From the NCBI RefSeq assembly GCF_015706575.1, contig NW_024037063.1, positions 174,923 to 238,922 on the forward strand: 64,000 bases of DNA. The letters are read 5' to 3'. The stretch's first letter is position 1. Every line of letters begins with the position of its first letter. The notes below the pieces were generated by a model. The model saw only the letters and a program-made list of their open reading frames with translations, made no database searches and was not told the DNA's origin. The translations under genes were made by a program, and so were the position numbers. This document shows positions 40,760-55,000 of this stretch, one piece after another. The DNA comes from Patiria miniata (Eukaryota; Echinodermata; Asteroidea; Valvatida; Asterinidae).

Positions 40760-42820
40760 TATCTTGTTATGAAAAATTTCTGATTTTTTTTGACATGTAT
40801 CGAGAGCTAGTTAGTCTGGCAACAACGTCCAACAAGTTTGAAGTCCGTAGACCCAATACTCGTGGAGAAAATGTGACATAAGCAAGAATATTATGCCCGA
40901 GTTTGTTTCTGTGCGTAAATTGCCATAGAGTAGGCTGTCAGCGGGCTTCGCTCCGTGGTGTGTTTATATGCTATATCTCGTTTTGGCGGTATCTTGTTAT
41001 GAAAAATTTCTGATTTTTTTGACATGTATCGAGAGCTAGTTAGTCTGGCAACAACGTCCAACAAGTTTGAAGTCCGTAGACCCAATACTCGTGGAGAAAA
41101 TGTGACATAAGCAAGAATATTATGCCCGAGTTTGTTTCTGTGCGTAAATTGCCATAGAGTAGGCTGTCAGGGGCTTCGCTCCGTGGTGTGTTTATATGCT
41201 ATATCTCGTTTTGGCGGTATCTTGTTATGAAAAATTTCTGATTTTTTTTGACATGTATCGAGAGCTAGTTAGTCTGGCAACAACGTCCAACAAGTTTGAA
41301 GTCCGTAGACCCAATACTCGTGGAGAAAATGTGACATAAGCAAGAATATTATGCCCGAGTTTGTTTCTGTGCGTAAATTGCCATAGAGTAGGCTGTCAGC
41401 GGGCTTCGCTCCGTGGTGTGTTTATATGCTATATCTCAATCGGCGGTATCTTGTTATGAAAAATTCTGATTTTTTTGACATGTATCGAGAGCTAGTTAGT
41501 CTGGCAACAACGTCCAACAAGTTTGAAGTCCGTAGACCCAATACTCGTGGAGAAATGTGACATAAGCAAGAATATTATGCCCGAGTTTGTTTCTGTGCGT
41601 AAATTGCCATAGAGTAGGCTGTCAGCGGGCTTCGCTCCGTGGTGTGTTTATATGCTATATCTCGTATTGGCGGTATCTTGTTATGAAAAATTCTGATTTT
41701 TTTGACATGTATCGAGAGCTAGTTAGTCTGGCAACAACGTCCAACAAGTTTGAAGTCCGTAGACCCAATACTCGTGGAGAAAATGTGACATAAGCAAGAA
41801 TATTATGCCCGAGTTTGTTTCTGTGCGTAAATTGCCATAGAGTAGGCTGTCAGCGGGCTTCGCTCCGTGGTGTGTTTATATGCTATATCTCAATCGGCGG
41901 CGGTATCTTGTTATGAAAAATTTCTGATTTTTTTGACATGTATCGAGAGCTAGTTAGTCTGGCAACAACGTCCAACAAGTTTGAAGTCCGTAGACCCAAT
42001 ACTCGTGGAGAAAATGTGACATAAGCAAGAATATTATGCCCGAGTTTGTTTCTGTGCGTAAATTGCCATAGAGTAGGCTGTCAGCGGGCTTCGCTCCGTG
42101 GTGTGTTTACATGCTATATCTCGTATTGGCGGTATCTTGTTATGAAAAATTTCTGATTTTTTTGACATGTATCGAGAGCTAGTTAGTCTGGCAACAACGT
42201 CCAACAAGTTTGAAGTCCGTAGACCCAATACTCGTGGAGAAAATGTGACATAAGCAAGAATATTATGCCCGAGTTTGTTTCTGTGCGTAAATTGCCATAG
42301 AGTAGGCTGTCAGCGGGCTTCGCTCCGTGTGTGTTTATATGCTATATCTCGTATCGGCGGTATCTTGTTATGAAAAAATTTCTGATTTTTTTGACATGTA
42401 TCGAGAGCTAGTTAGTCTGGCAACAACGTCCAACAAGTTTGAAGTCCGTAGACCCAATACTCGTGGAGAAAATGTGACATAAGCAAGAATATTATGCCCG
42501 AGTTTGTTTCTGTGCGTAAATTGCCATAGATAGTAGGCTGTCAGCGGGCTTCGCTCCGTGGTGTGTTTATATGCTATATCTCGTATTGGCGGTATCTTGT
42601 TATGAAAAATTTCTGATTTTTTTGACATGTATCGAGAGCTAGTTAGTCTGGCAACAACGTCCAACAAGTTTGAAGTCCGTAGACCCAATACTCGTGGAGA
42701 AAATGTGACATAAGCAAGAATATTATGCCCGAGTTTGTTTCTGTGCGTAAATTGCCATAGAGTAGGCTGTCAGCGGCTTCGCTCCGTGGTGTGTTTACAT
42801 GCTATATCTCGTATTGGCGG

Positions 42821-43043
42821 TATCTTGTTATGAAAAATTTCTGATTTTTTTGACATGTATCGAGAGCTAGTTAGTCTGGCAACAACGTCCAACAAGTTTG
42901 AAGTCCGTAGACCCAATACTCGTGGAGAAAATGTGACAATAAGCAACCGAGTTTGTTTTTTTCTGTGCGTAAATTGCCATAGAGTAGGCTGTCAGCGGGC
43001 TTCGCTCCGTGGTGTGTTTATATGCTATATCTCGTATCGGCGG
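42821..43043. repeat. Rearranged monomer, 223 bp, with deletion and T expansion
   Basis: 'gacataagcaagaatattatgcccgag' is replaced by 'gacaataagcaaccgag' at 42,936-42,951: an A is inserted and about 11 bp between 'agcaa' and 'ccgag' are gone. The T run after 'gtttg' grows from 3 to 7 (42,956-42,962). Two neighbouring lesions in one copy suggest a single error-prone event or a sequencing problem. Confidence 0.8.
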
Positions 43044-46000
43044 TATCTTGTTATGAAAAATTTCTGATTTTTTTGACATGTATCGAGAGCTAGTTAGTCT
43101 GGCAACAACGTCCAACAAGTTTGAAGTCCGTAGACCCAATACTCGTGGAGAAAATGTGACATAAGCAAGAATATTTTGCCCGAGTTTGTTTCTGTGCGTA
43201 AATTGCCATAGAGTAGGCTGTCAGCGGCTTCGCTCCGTGGTGTGTTTATATGCTATATCTCGTATCGGCGGTATCTTGTTATGAAAAATTCTGATTTTTT
43301 TGACATGTATCGAGAGCTAGTTAGTCTGGCAACAACGTCCAACAAGTTTGAAGTCCGTAGACCCAATACTCGTGGAGAAAATGTGACATAAGCAAGAATA
43401 TTATGCCCGAGTTTGTTTCTGTGCGTAAATTGCCATAGAGTAGGCTGTCAGCCGGCTTCGCTCCGTGGTGTGTTTACATGCTATATCTCGTATTGGCGGT
43501 ATCTTGTTATGAAAAATTTCTGATTTTTTTGACATGTATCGAGAGCTAGTTAGTCTGGCAACAACGTCCAACAAGTTTGAAGTCCGTAGACCCAATACTC
43601 GTGGAGAAAATGTGACATAAGCAAGAATATTATGCCCGAGTTTGTTTCTGTGCGTAAATTGCCATAGAGTAGGCTGTCAGCGGGCTTCGCTCCGTGGTGT
43701 GTTTATATGCTATATCTCGTATCGGCGGTATCTTGTTATGAAAAATTTCTGATTTTTTTGACATGTATCGAGAGCTAGTTAGTCTGGCAACAACGTCCAA
43801 CAAGTTTGAAGTCCGTAGACCCAATACTCGTGGAGAAAATGTGACATAAGCAAGAATATTATGCCCGAGTTTGTTTCTGTGCGTAAATTGCCATAGAGTA
43901 GGCTGTCAGCGGGCTTCGCTCCGTGGTGTGTTTACATGCTATATCTCAATCGGCGGTATCTTGTTATGAAAAATTTCTGATTTTTTTGACATGTATCGAG
44001 AGCTAGTTAGTCTGGCAACAACGTCCAACAAGTTTGAAGTCCGTAGACCCAATACTCGTGGAGAAAATGTGACATAAGCAAGAATATTATGCCCGAGTTT
44101 GTTTCTGTGCGTAAATTGCCATAGAGTAGGCTGTCAGCGGGCTTCGCTCCGTGGTGTGTTTACATGCTATATCTCGTTTTGGCGGTATCTTGTTATGAAA
44201 AATTTCTGATTTTTTTTGACATGTATCGAGAGCTAGTTAGTCTGGCAACAACGTCCAACAAGTTTGAAGTCCGTAGACCCAATACTCGTGGAGAAAATGT
44301 GACATAAGCAAGAATATTATGCCCGAGTTTGTTTCTGTGCGTAAATTGCCATAGAGTAGGCTGTCAGCGGGCTTCGCTCCGTGGTGTGTTTATATGCTAT
44401 ATCTCGTATTGGCGGTATCTTGTTATGAAAAAATTCTGATTTTTTTGACATGTATCGAGAGCTAGTTAGTCTGGCAACAACGTCCAACAAGTTTGAAGTC
44501 CGTAGACCCAATACTCGTGGAGAAAATGTGACATAAGCAAGAATATTATGCCCGAGTTTGTTTCTGTGCGTAAATTGCCATAGAGTAGGCTGTCAGCGGG
44601 CTTCGCTCCGTGGTGTGTTTTATATGCTATATCTCGTATCGGTATCTTGTTATGAAAAATTTCTGATTTTTTTGACATGTATCGAGAGCTAGTTAGTCTG
44701 GCAACAACGTCCAACAAGTTTGAAGTCCGTAGACCCAATACTCGTGGAGAAAATGTGACATAAGCAAGAATATTATGCCCGAGTTTGTTTCTGTGCGTAA
44801 ATTGCCATAGAGTAGGCTGTCAGCGGGCTTCGCTCCGTGGTGTGTTTACATGCTATATCTCGTATTGGCGGTATCTTGTTATGAAAAATTTCTGATTTTT
44901 TTGACATGTATCGAGAGCTAGTTAGTCTGGCAACAACGTCCAACAAGTTTGAAGTCCGTAGACCCAATACTCGTGGAGAAAATGTGACATAAGCAAGAAT
45001 ATTTTGCCCGAGTTTGTTTCTGTGCGTAAATTGCCATAGAGTAGGCTGTCAGCGGGCTTCGCTCCGTGGTGTGTTTATATGCTATATCTCAATCGGCGGT
45101 ATCTTGTTATGAAAAATTTCTGATTTTTTTGACATGTATCGAGAGCTAGTTAGTCTGGCAACAACGTCCAACAAGTTTGAAGTCCGTAGACCCAATACTC
45201 GTGGAGAAAATGTGACATAAGCAAGAATATTATGCCCGAGTTTGTTTCTGTGCGTAAATTGCCATAGAGTAGGCTGTCAGCGGGCTTCGCTCCGTGGTGT
45301 GTTTACATGCTATATCTCGTATTGGCGGTATCTTGTTATGAAAATTTCTGATTTTTTTGACATGTATCGAGAGCTAGTTAGTCTGGCAACAACGTCCAAC
45401 AAGTTTGAAGTCCGTAGACCCAATACTCGTGGAGAAAATGTGACATAAGCAAGAATATTATGCCCGAGTTTGTTTCTGTGCGTAAATTGCCATAGAGTAG
45501 GCTGTCAGCGGGCTTCGCTCCGTGGTGTGTTTATATGCTATATCTCGTATCGGCGGTATCTTGTTATGAAAATTTCTGATTTTTTTGACATGTATCGAGA
45601 GCTAGTTAGTCTGGCAACAACGTCCAACAAGTTTGAAGTCCGTAGACCCAATACTCGTGGAGAAAATGTGACATAAGCAAGAATATTTGCCCGAGTTTGT
45701 TTCTGTGCGTAAATTGCCATAGAGTAGGCTGTCAGCGGGCTTCGCTCCGTGGTGTGTTTACATGCTATATCTCGTATCGGCGGTATCTTGTTATGAAAAA
45801 TTTCTGATTTTTTTGACATGTATCGAGAGCTAGTTAGTCTGGCAACAACGTCCAACAAGTTTGAAGTCCGTAGACCCAATACTCGTGGAGAAAATGTGAC
45901 ATAAGCAAGAATATTATGCCCGAGTTTGTTTCTGTGCGTAAATTGCCATAGAGTAGGCTGTCAGCGGGCTTCGCTCCGTGGTGTGTTTACATGCTATATC

Positions 46001-49000
46001 TCGTTTTGGCGGTATCTTGTTATGAAAATTTCTGATTTTTTTGACATGTATCGAGAGCTAGTTAGTCTGGCAACAACGTCCAACAAGTTTGAAGTCCGTA
46101 GACCCAATACTCGTGGAGAAAATGTGACATAAGCAAGAATATTATGCCCGAGTTTGTTTCTGTGCGTAAATTGCCATAGAGTAGGCTGTCACGGGCTTCG
46201 CTCCGTGGTGTGTTTACATGCTATATCTCGTATTGGCGGTATCTTGTTATGAAAAATTTCTGATTTTTTTGACATGTATCGAGAGCTAGTTAGTCTGGCA
46301 ACAACGTCCAACAAGTTTGAAGTCCGTAGACCCAATACTCGTGGAGAAAATGTGACATAAGCAAGAATATTATGCCCGAGTTTGTTTCTGTGCGTAAATT
46401 GCCATAGAGTAGGCTGTCAGCGGGCTTCGCTCCGTGGTGTGTTTATATGCTATATCTCAATCGGCGGTATCTTGTTATGAAAAATTTCTGATTTTTTTGA
46501 CATGTATCGAGAGCTAGTTAGTCTGGCAACAACGTCCAACAAGTTTGAAGTCCGTAGACCCAATACTCGTGGAGAAAATGTGACATAAGCAAGAATATTT
46601 TGCCCGAGTTTGTTTCTGTGCGTAAATTGCCATAGAGTAGGCTGTCAGCGGGCTTCGCTCCGTGGTGTGTTTATATGCTATATCTCGTATTGGCGGTATC
46701 TTGTTATGAAAAAATTCTGATTTTTTTGACATGTATCGAGAGCTAGTTAGTCTGGCAACAACGTCCAACAAGTTTGAAGTCCGTAGACCCAATACTCGTG
46801 GAGAAAATGTGACATAAGCAAGAATATTATGCCCGAGTTTGTTTCTGTGCGTAAATTGCCATAGAGTAGGCTGTCAGCGGGCTTCGCTCCGTGGTGTGTT
46901 TATATGCTATATCTCGTAATCGGCGGTATCTTGTTATGAAAAATTTCTGATTTTTTTGACATGTATCGAGAGCTAGTTAGTCTGGCAACAACGTCCAACA
47001 AGTTTGAAGTCCGTAGACCCAATACTCGTGGAGAAAATGTGACATAAGCAAGAATATTATGCCCGAGTTTGTTTCTGTGCGTAAATTGCCATAGAGTAGG
47101 CTGTCAGCCGGCTTCGCTCCGTGGTGTGTTTACATGCTATATCTCGTTTTGGCGGTATCTTGTTATGAAAATTTCTGATTTTTTTGACATGTATCGAGAG
47201 CTAGTTAGTCTGGCAACAACGTCCAACAAGTTTGAAGTCCGTAGACCCAATACTCGTGGAGAAAATGTGACATAAGCAAGAATATTATGCCCGAGTTTGT
47301 TTCTGTGCGTAAATTGCCATAGAGTAGGCTGTCAGCGGGCTTCGCTCCGTGGTGTGTTTATATGCTATATCTCGTATTGGCGGTATCTTGTTATGAAAAA
47401 ATTCTGATTTTTTTGACATGTATCGAGAGCTAGTTAGTCTGGCAACAACGTCCAACAAGTTTGAAGTCCGTAGACCCAATACTCGTGGAGAAAATGTGAC
47501 ATAAGCAAGAATATTATGCCCGAGTTTGTTTCTGTGCGTAAATTGCCATAGAGTAGGCTGTCAGCCGGCTTCGCTCCGTGGTGTGTTTATATGCTATATC
47601 TCAATCGGCGGTATCTTGTTATGAAAAATTTCTGATTTTTTTGACATGTATCGAGAGCTAGTTAGTCTGGCAACAACGTCCAACAAGTTGAAGTCCGTAG
47701 ACCCAATACTCGTGGAGAAAATGTGACATAAGCAAGAATATTTTGCCCGAGTTTGTTTCTGTGCGTAAATTGCCATAGAGTAGGCTGTCAGCGGGCTTCG
47801 CTCCGTGGTGTGTTTACATGCTATATCTCGTATTGGCGGTATCTTGTTATGAAAAATTTCTGATTTTTTTGACATGTATCGAGAGCTAGTTAGTCTGGCA
47901 ACAACGTCCAACAAGTTTGAAGTCCGTAGACCCAATACTCGTGGAGAAAATGTGACATAAGCAAGAATATTTTGCCCGAGTTTGTTTCTGTGCGTAAATT
48001 GCCATAGAGTAGGCTGTCAGCGGGCTTCGCTCCGTGGTGTGTTTATATGCTATATCTCGTATCGGCGGTATCTTGTTATGAAAAAATTCTGATTTTTTTT
48101 GACATGTATCGAGAGCTAGTTAGTCTGGCAACAACGTCCAACAAGTTTGAAGTCCGTAGACCCAATACTCGTGGAGAAAATGTGACATAAGCAAGAATAT
48201 TATGCCCGAGTTTGTTTCTGTGCGTAAATTGCCATAGAGTAGGCTGTCAGCGGGCTTCGCTCCGTGGTGTGTTTTATATGCTATATCTCGTATCGGCGGT
48301 ATCTTGTTATGAAAATTTCTGATTTTTTTGACATGTATCGAGAGCTAGTTAGTCTGGCAACAACGTCCAACAAGTTTGAAGTCCGTAGACCCAATACTCG
48401 TGGAGAAAATGTGACATAAGCAAGAATATTATGCCCGAGTTTGTTTCTGTGCGTAAATTGCCATAGAGTAGGCTGTCAGCGGGCTTCGCTCCGTGGTGTG
48501 TTTACATGCTATATCTCGTATTGGCGGTATCTTGTTATGAAAAATTTCTGATTTTTTTGACATGTATCGAGAGCTAGTTAGTCTGGCAACAACGTCCAAC
48601 AAGTTTGAAGTCCGTAGACCCAATACTCGTGGAGAAAATGTGACATAAGCAAGAATATTATGCCCGAGTTTGTTTCTGTGCGTAAATTGCCATAGAGTAG
48701 GCTGTCAGCGGGCTTCGCTCCGTGGTGTGTTTACATGCTATATCTCGTTTTGGCGGTATCTTGTTATGAAAAATTTCTGATTTTTTTGACATGTATCGAG
48801 AGCTAGTTAGTCTGGCAACAACGTCCAACAAGTTTGAAGTCCGTAGACCCAATACTCGTGGAGAAAATGTGACATAAGCAAGAATATTATGCCCGAGTTT
48901 GTTTCTGTGCGTAAATTGCCATAGAGTAGGCTGTCAGCGGCTTCGCTCCGTGGTGTGTTTATATGCTATATCTCGTATCGGCGGTATCTTGTTATGAAAA

Positions 49001-52000
49001 ATTTCTGATTTTTTTGACATGTATCGAGAGCTAGTTAGTCTGGCAACAACGTCCAACAAGTTTGAAGTCCGTAGACCCAATACTCGTGGAGAAAATGTGA
49101 CATAAGCAAGAATATTATGCCCGAGTTTGTTTCTGTGCGTAAATTGCCATAGAGTAGGCTGTCAGCGGCTTTCGCTCCGTGGTGTGTTTATATGCTATAT
49201 CTCGTATTGGCGGTATCTTGTTATGAAAAAATTCTGATTTTTTTTGACATGTATCGAGAGCTAGTTAGTCTGGCAACAACGTCCAACAAGTTTGAAGTCC
49301 GTAGACCCAATACTCGTGGAGAAAATGTGACATAAGCAAGAATATTATGCCCGAGTTTGTTTCTGTGCGTAAATTGCCATAGAGTAGGCTGTCAGCGGGC
49401 TTCGCTCCGTGGTGTGTTTATATGCTATATCTCGTATCGGCGGTATCTTGTTATGAAAATTTCTGATTTTTTTGACATGTATCGAGAGCTAGTTAGTCTG
49501 GCAACAACGTCCAACAAGTTTGAAGTCCGTAGACCCAATACTCGTGGAGAAAATGTGACATAAGCAAGAATATTATGCCCGAGTTTGTTTCTGTGCGTAA
49601 ATTGCCATAGAGTAGGCTGTCAGCGGGCTTCGCTCCGTGGTGTGTTTACATGCTATATCTCGTATTGGCGGTATCTTGTTATGAAAATTTCTGATTTTTT
49701 TGACATGTATCGAGAGCTAGTTAGTCTGGCAACAACGTCCAACAAGTTTGAAGTCCGTAGACCCAATACTCGTGGAGAAAATGTGACATAAGCAAGAATA
49801 TTATGCCCGAGTTTGTTTCTGTGCGTAAATTGCCATAGAGTAGGCTGTCAGCGGGCTTCGCTCCGTGGTGTGTTTACATGCTATATCTCGTTTTGGCGGT
49901 ATCTTGTTATGAAAAATTCTGATTTTTTTGACATGTATCGAGAGCTAGTTAGTCTGGCAACAACGTCCAACAAGTTTGAAGTCCGTAGACCCAATACTCG
50001 TGGAGAAAATGTGACATAAGCAAGAATATTATGCCCGAGTTTGTTTCTGTGCGTAAATTGCCATAGAGTAGGCTGTCAGCGGCTTCGCTCCGTGGTGTGT
50101 TTATATGCTATATCTCAAATCGGCGGTATCTTGTTATGAAAAATTTCTGATTTTTTTGACATGTATCGAGAGCTAGTTAGTCTGGCAACAACGTCCAACA
50201 AGTTTGAAGTCCGTAGACCCAATACTCGTGGAGAAAATGTGACATAAGCAAGAATATTATGCCCGAGTTTGTTTCTGTGCGTAAATTGCCATAGAGTAGG
50301 CTGTCAGCGGGCTTCGCTCCGTGGTGTGTTTATATGCTATATCTCAATCGGCGGTATCTTGTTATGAAAAATTTCTGATTTTTTTGACATGTATCGAGAG
50401 CTAGTTAGTCTGGCAACAACGTCCAACAAGTTTGAAGTCCGTAGACCCAATACTCGTGGAGAAAATGTGACATAAGCAAATATTATGCCCGAGTTTGTTT
50501 CTGTGCGTAAATTGCCATAGAGTAGGCTGTCAGCGGGCTTCGCTCCGTGGTGTGTTTACATGCTATATCTCGTTTTGGCGGTATCTTGTTATGAAAATTT
50601 CTGATTTTTTTGACATGTATCGAGAGCTAGTTAGTCTGGCAACAACGTCCAACAAGTTTGAAGTCCGTAGACCCAATACTCGTGGAGAAAATGTGACATA
50701 AGCAAGAATATTATGCCCGAGTTTGTTTCTGTGCGTAAATTGCCATAGAGTAGGCTGTCAGGGCTTCGCTCCGTGGTGTGTTTACATGCTATATCTCGTA
50801 TTGGCGGTATCTTGTTATGAAAAATTCTGATTTTTTTGACATGTATCGAGAGCTAGTTAGTCTGGCAACAACGTCCAACAAGTTTGAAGTCCGTAGACCC
50901 AATACTCGTGGAGAAAATGTGACATAAGCAAGAATATTATGCCCGAGTTTGTTTCTGTGCGTAAATTGCCATAGAGTAGGCTGTCAGCGGGCTTCGCTCC
51001 GTGGTGTGTTTATATGCTATATCTCGTATCGGCGGTATCTTGTTATGAAAATTTCTGATTTTTTTGACATGTATCGAGAGCTAGTTAGTCTGGCAACAAC
51101 GTCCAACAAGTTTGAAGTCCGTAGACCCAATACTCGTGGAGAAAATGTGACATAAGCAAGAATATTATGCCCGAGTTTGTTTCTGTGCGTAAATTGCCAT
51201 AGAGTAGGCTGTCAGCGGGCTTCGCTCCGTGGTGTGTTTACATGCTATATCTCGTTTTGGCGGTATCTTGTTATGAAAAATTTCTGATTTTTTTGACATG
51301 TATCGAGAGCTAGTTAGTCTGGCAACAACGTCCAACAAGTTTGAAGTCCGTAGACCCAATACTCGTGGAGAAAATGTGACATAAGCAAGAATATTATGCC
51401 CGAGTTTGTTTCTGTGCGTAAATTGCCATAGAGTAGGCTGTCAGCGGGCTTCGCTCCGTGGTGTGTTTATATGCTATATCTCGTATCGGCGGTATCTTGT
51501 TATGAAAAATTTCTGATTTTTTTGACATGTATCGAGAGCTAGTTAGTCTGGCAACAACGTCCAACAAGTTTGAAGTCCGTAGACCCAATACTCGTGGAGA
51601 AAATGTGACATAAGCAAGAATATTATGCCCGAGTTTGTTTCTGTGCGTAAATTGCCATAGAGTAGGCTGTCAGCGGGCTTCGCTCCGTGGTGTGTTTACA
51701 TGCTATATCTCGTTTGGCGGTATCTTGTTATGAAAAATTTCTGATTTTTTTGACATGTATCGAGAGCTAGTTAGTCTGGCAACAACGTCCAACAAGTTTG
51801 AAGTCCGTAGACCCAATACTCGTGGAGAAAATGTGACATAAGCAAGAATATTATGCCCGAGTTTGTTTCTGTGCGTAAATTGCCATAGAGTAGGCTGTCA
51901 GCGGGCTTCGCTCCGTGGTGTGTTTATATGCTATATCTCGTATCGGCGGTATCTTGTTATGAAAAATTTCTGATTTTTTTTGACATGTATCGAGAGCTAG

Positions 52001-55000
52001 TTAGTCTGGCAACAACGTCCAACAAGTTTGAAGTCCGTAGACCCAATACTCGTGGAGAAAATGTGACATAAGCAAGAATATTATGCCCGAGTTTGTTTCT
52101 GTGTGCGTAAATTGCCATAGAGTAGGCTGTCAGCGGCTTCGCTCCGTGGTGTGTTTATATGCTATATCTCGTCGGCGCGGTATCTTGTTATGAAAAATTC
52201 TGATTTTTTTGACATGTATCGAGAGCTAGTTAGTCTGGCAACAACGTCCAACAAGTTTGAAGTCCGTAGACCCAATACTCGTGGAAAAATGTGACATAAG
52301 CAAGAATATTATGCCCGAGTTTGTTTCTGTGCGTAAATTGCCATAGAGTAGGCTGTCAGCGGGCTTCGCTCCGTGGTGTGTTTACATGCTATATATCTCG
52401 TTTTGGCGGTATCTTGTTATGAAAAATTTCTGATTTTTTTGACATGTATCGAGAGCTAGTTAGTCTGGCAACAACGTCCAACAAGTTTGAAGTCCGTAGA
52501 CCCAATACTCGTGGAGAAAATGTGACATAAGCAAGAATATTATGCCCGAGTTTGTTTCTGTGCGTAAATTGCCATAGAGTAGGCTGTCAGCGGGCTTCGC
52601 TCCGTGGTGTGTTTACATGCTATATCTCGTATTGGCGGTATCTTGTTATGAAAAAATTCTGATTTTTTTGACATGTATCGAGAGCTAGTTAGTCTGGCAA
52701 CAACGTCCAACAAGTTTGAAGTCCGTAGACCCAATACTCGTGGAGAAAATGTGACATAAGCAAGAATATTATGCCCGAGTTTGTTTCTGTGCGTAAATTG
52801 CCATAGAGTAGGCTGTCAGCGGGCTTCGCTCCGTGGTGTGTTTATATGCTATATCTCGTATTCGGCGGTATCTTGTTATGAAAAATTTCTGATTTTTTTG
52901 ACATGTATCGAGAGCTAGTTAGTCTGGCAACAACGTCCAACAAGTTTGAAGTCCGTAGACCCAATACTCGTGGAGAAAATGTGACATAAGCAAGAATATT
53001 ATGCCCGAGTTTGTTTCTGTGCGTAAATTGCCATAGAGTAGGCTGTCAGCGGGCTTCGCTCCGTGGTGTGTTTACATGCTATATCTCGTTTCGGCGGTAT
53101 CTTGTTATGAAAAATTTCTGATTTTTTTGACATGTATCGAGAGCTAGTTAGTCTGGCAACAACGTCCAACAAGTTTGAAGTCCGTAGACCCAATACTCGT
53201 GGAGAAAATGTGACATAAGCAAGAATATTTGCCCGAGTTTGTTTCTGTGCGTAAATTGCCATAGAGTAGGCTGTCAGCGGGCTTCGCTCCGTGGTGTGTT
53301 TATATGCTATATCTCAAATCGGCGGTATCTTGTTATGAAAAATTTCTGATTTTTTTGACATGTATCGAGAGCTAGTTAGTCTGGCAACAACGTCCAACAA
53401 GTTTGAAGTCCGTAGACCCAATACTCGTGGAGAAAATGTGACATAAGCAAGAATATTATGCCCGAGTTTGTTTCTGTGCGTAAATTGCCATAGAGTAGGC
53501 TGTCAGCGGGCTTCGCTCCGTGGTGTGTTTTATATGCTATATCTCGTATCGGCGGTATCTTGTTATGAAAATTTCTGATTTTTTTGACATGTATCGAGAG
53601 CTAGTTAGTCTGGCAACAACGTCCAACAAGTTTGAAGTCCGTAGACCCAATACTCGTGGAGAAAATGTGACATAAGCAAGAATATTATGCCCGAGTTTGT
53701 TTCTGTGCGTAAATTGCCATAGAGTAGGCTGTCAGCCGGCTTCGCTCCGTGGTGTGTTTACATGCTATATCTCGTATTGGCGGTATCTTGTTATGAAAAT
53801 TTCTGATTTTTTTGACATGTATCGAGAGCTAGTTAGTCTGGCAACAACGTCCAACAAGTTTGAAGTCCGTAGACCCAATACTCGTGGAGAAAATGTGACA
53901 TAAGCAAGAATATTTTGCCCGAGTTTGTTTCTGTGCGTAAATTGCCATAGAGTAGGCTGTCAGCGGGCTTCGCTCCGTGGTGTGTTTATATGCTATATCT
54001 CGTATCGGCGGTATCTTGTTATGAAAAATTTCTGATTTTTTTGACATGTATCGAGAGCTAGTTAGTCTGGCAACAACGTCCAACAAGTTTGAAGTCCGTA
54101 GACCCAATACTCGTGGAGAAAATGTGACATAAGCAAGAATATTATGCCCGAGTTTTTGTTTCTGTGCGTAAATTGCCATAGAGTAGGCTGTCAGCGGGCT
54201 TCGCTCCGTGGTGTGTTTATATGCTATATCTCAATCGGCGGTATCTTGTTATAAAAATTTCTGATTTTTTTGACATGTATCGAGAGCTAGTTAGTCTGGC
54301 AACAACGTCCAACAAGTTTGAAGTCCGTAGACCCAATACTCGTGGAGAAATGTGACATAAGCAAGAATATTATGCCCGAGTTTGTTTCTGTGCGTAAATT
54401 GCCATAGAGTAGGCTGTCAGCGGGCTTCGCTCCGTGGTGTGTTTACATGCTATATCTCGTTTTGGCGGTATCTTGTTATGAAAATTTCTGATTTTTTTGA
54501 CATGTATCGAGAGCTAGTTAGTCTGGCAACAACGTCCAACAAGTTTGAAGTCCGTAGACCCAATACTCGTGGAGAAAATGTGACATAAGCAAGAATATTA
54601 TGCCCGAGTTTGTTTCTGTGCGTAAATTGCCATAGAGTAGGCTGTCAGCGGCTTCGCTCCGTGGTGTGTTTACATGCTATATCTCGTTTGGCGGTATCTT
54701 GTTATGAAAAATTTCTGATTTTTTTGACATGTATCGAGAGCTAGTTAGTCTGGCAACAACGTCCAACAAGTTTGAAGTCCGTAGACCCAATACTCGTGGA
54801 GAAAATGTGACATAAGCAAGAATATTATGCCCGAGTTTGTTTCTGTGCGTAAATTGCCATAGAGTAGGCTGTCAGCGGGCTTCGCTCCGTGGTGTGTTTA
54901 TATGCTATATCTCGTATCGGCGGTATCTTGTTATGAAAAATTTCTGATTTTTTTGACATGTATCGAGAGCTAGTTAGTCTGGCAACAACGTCCAACAAGT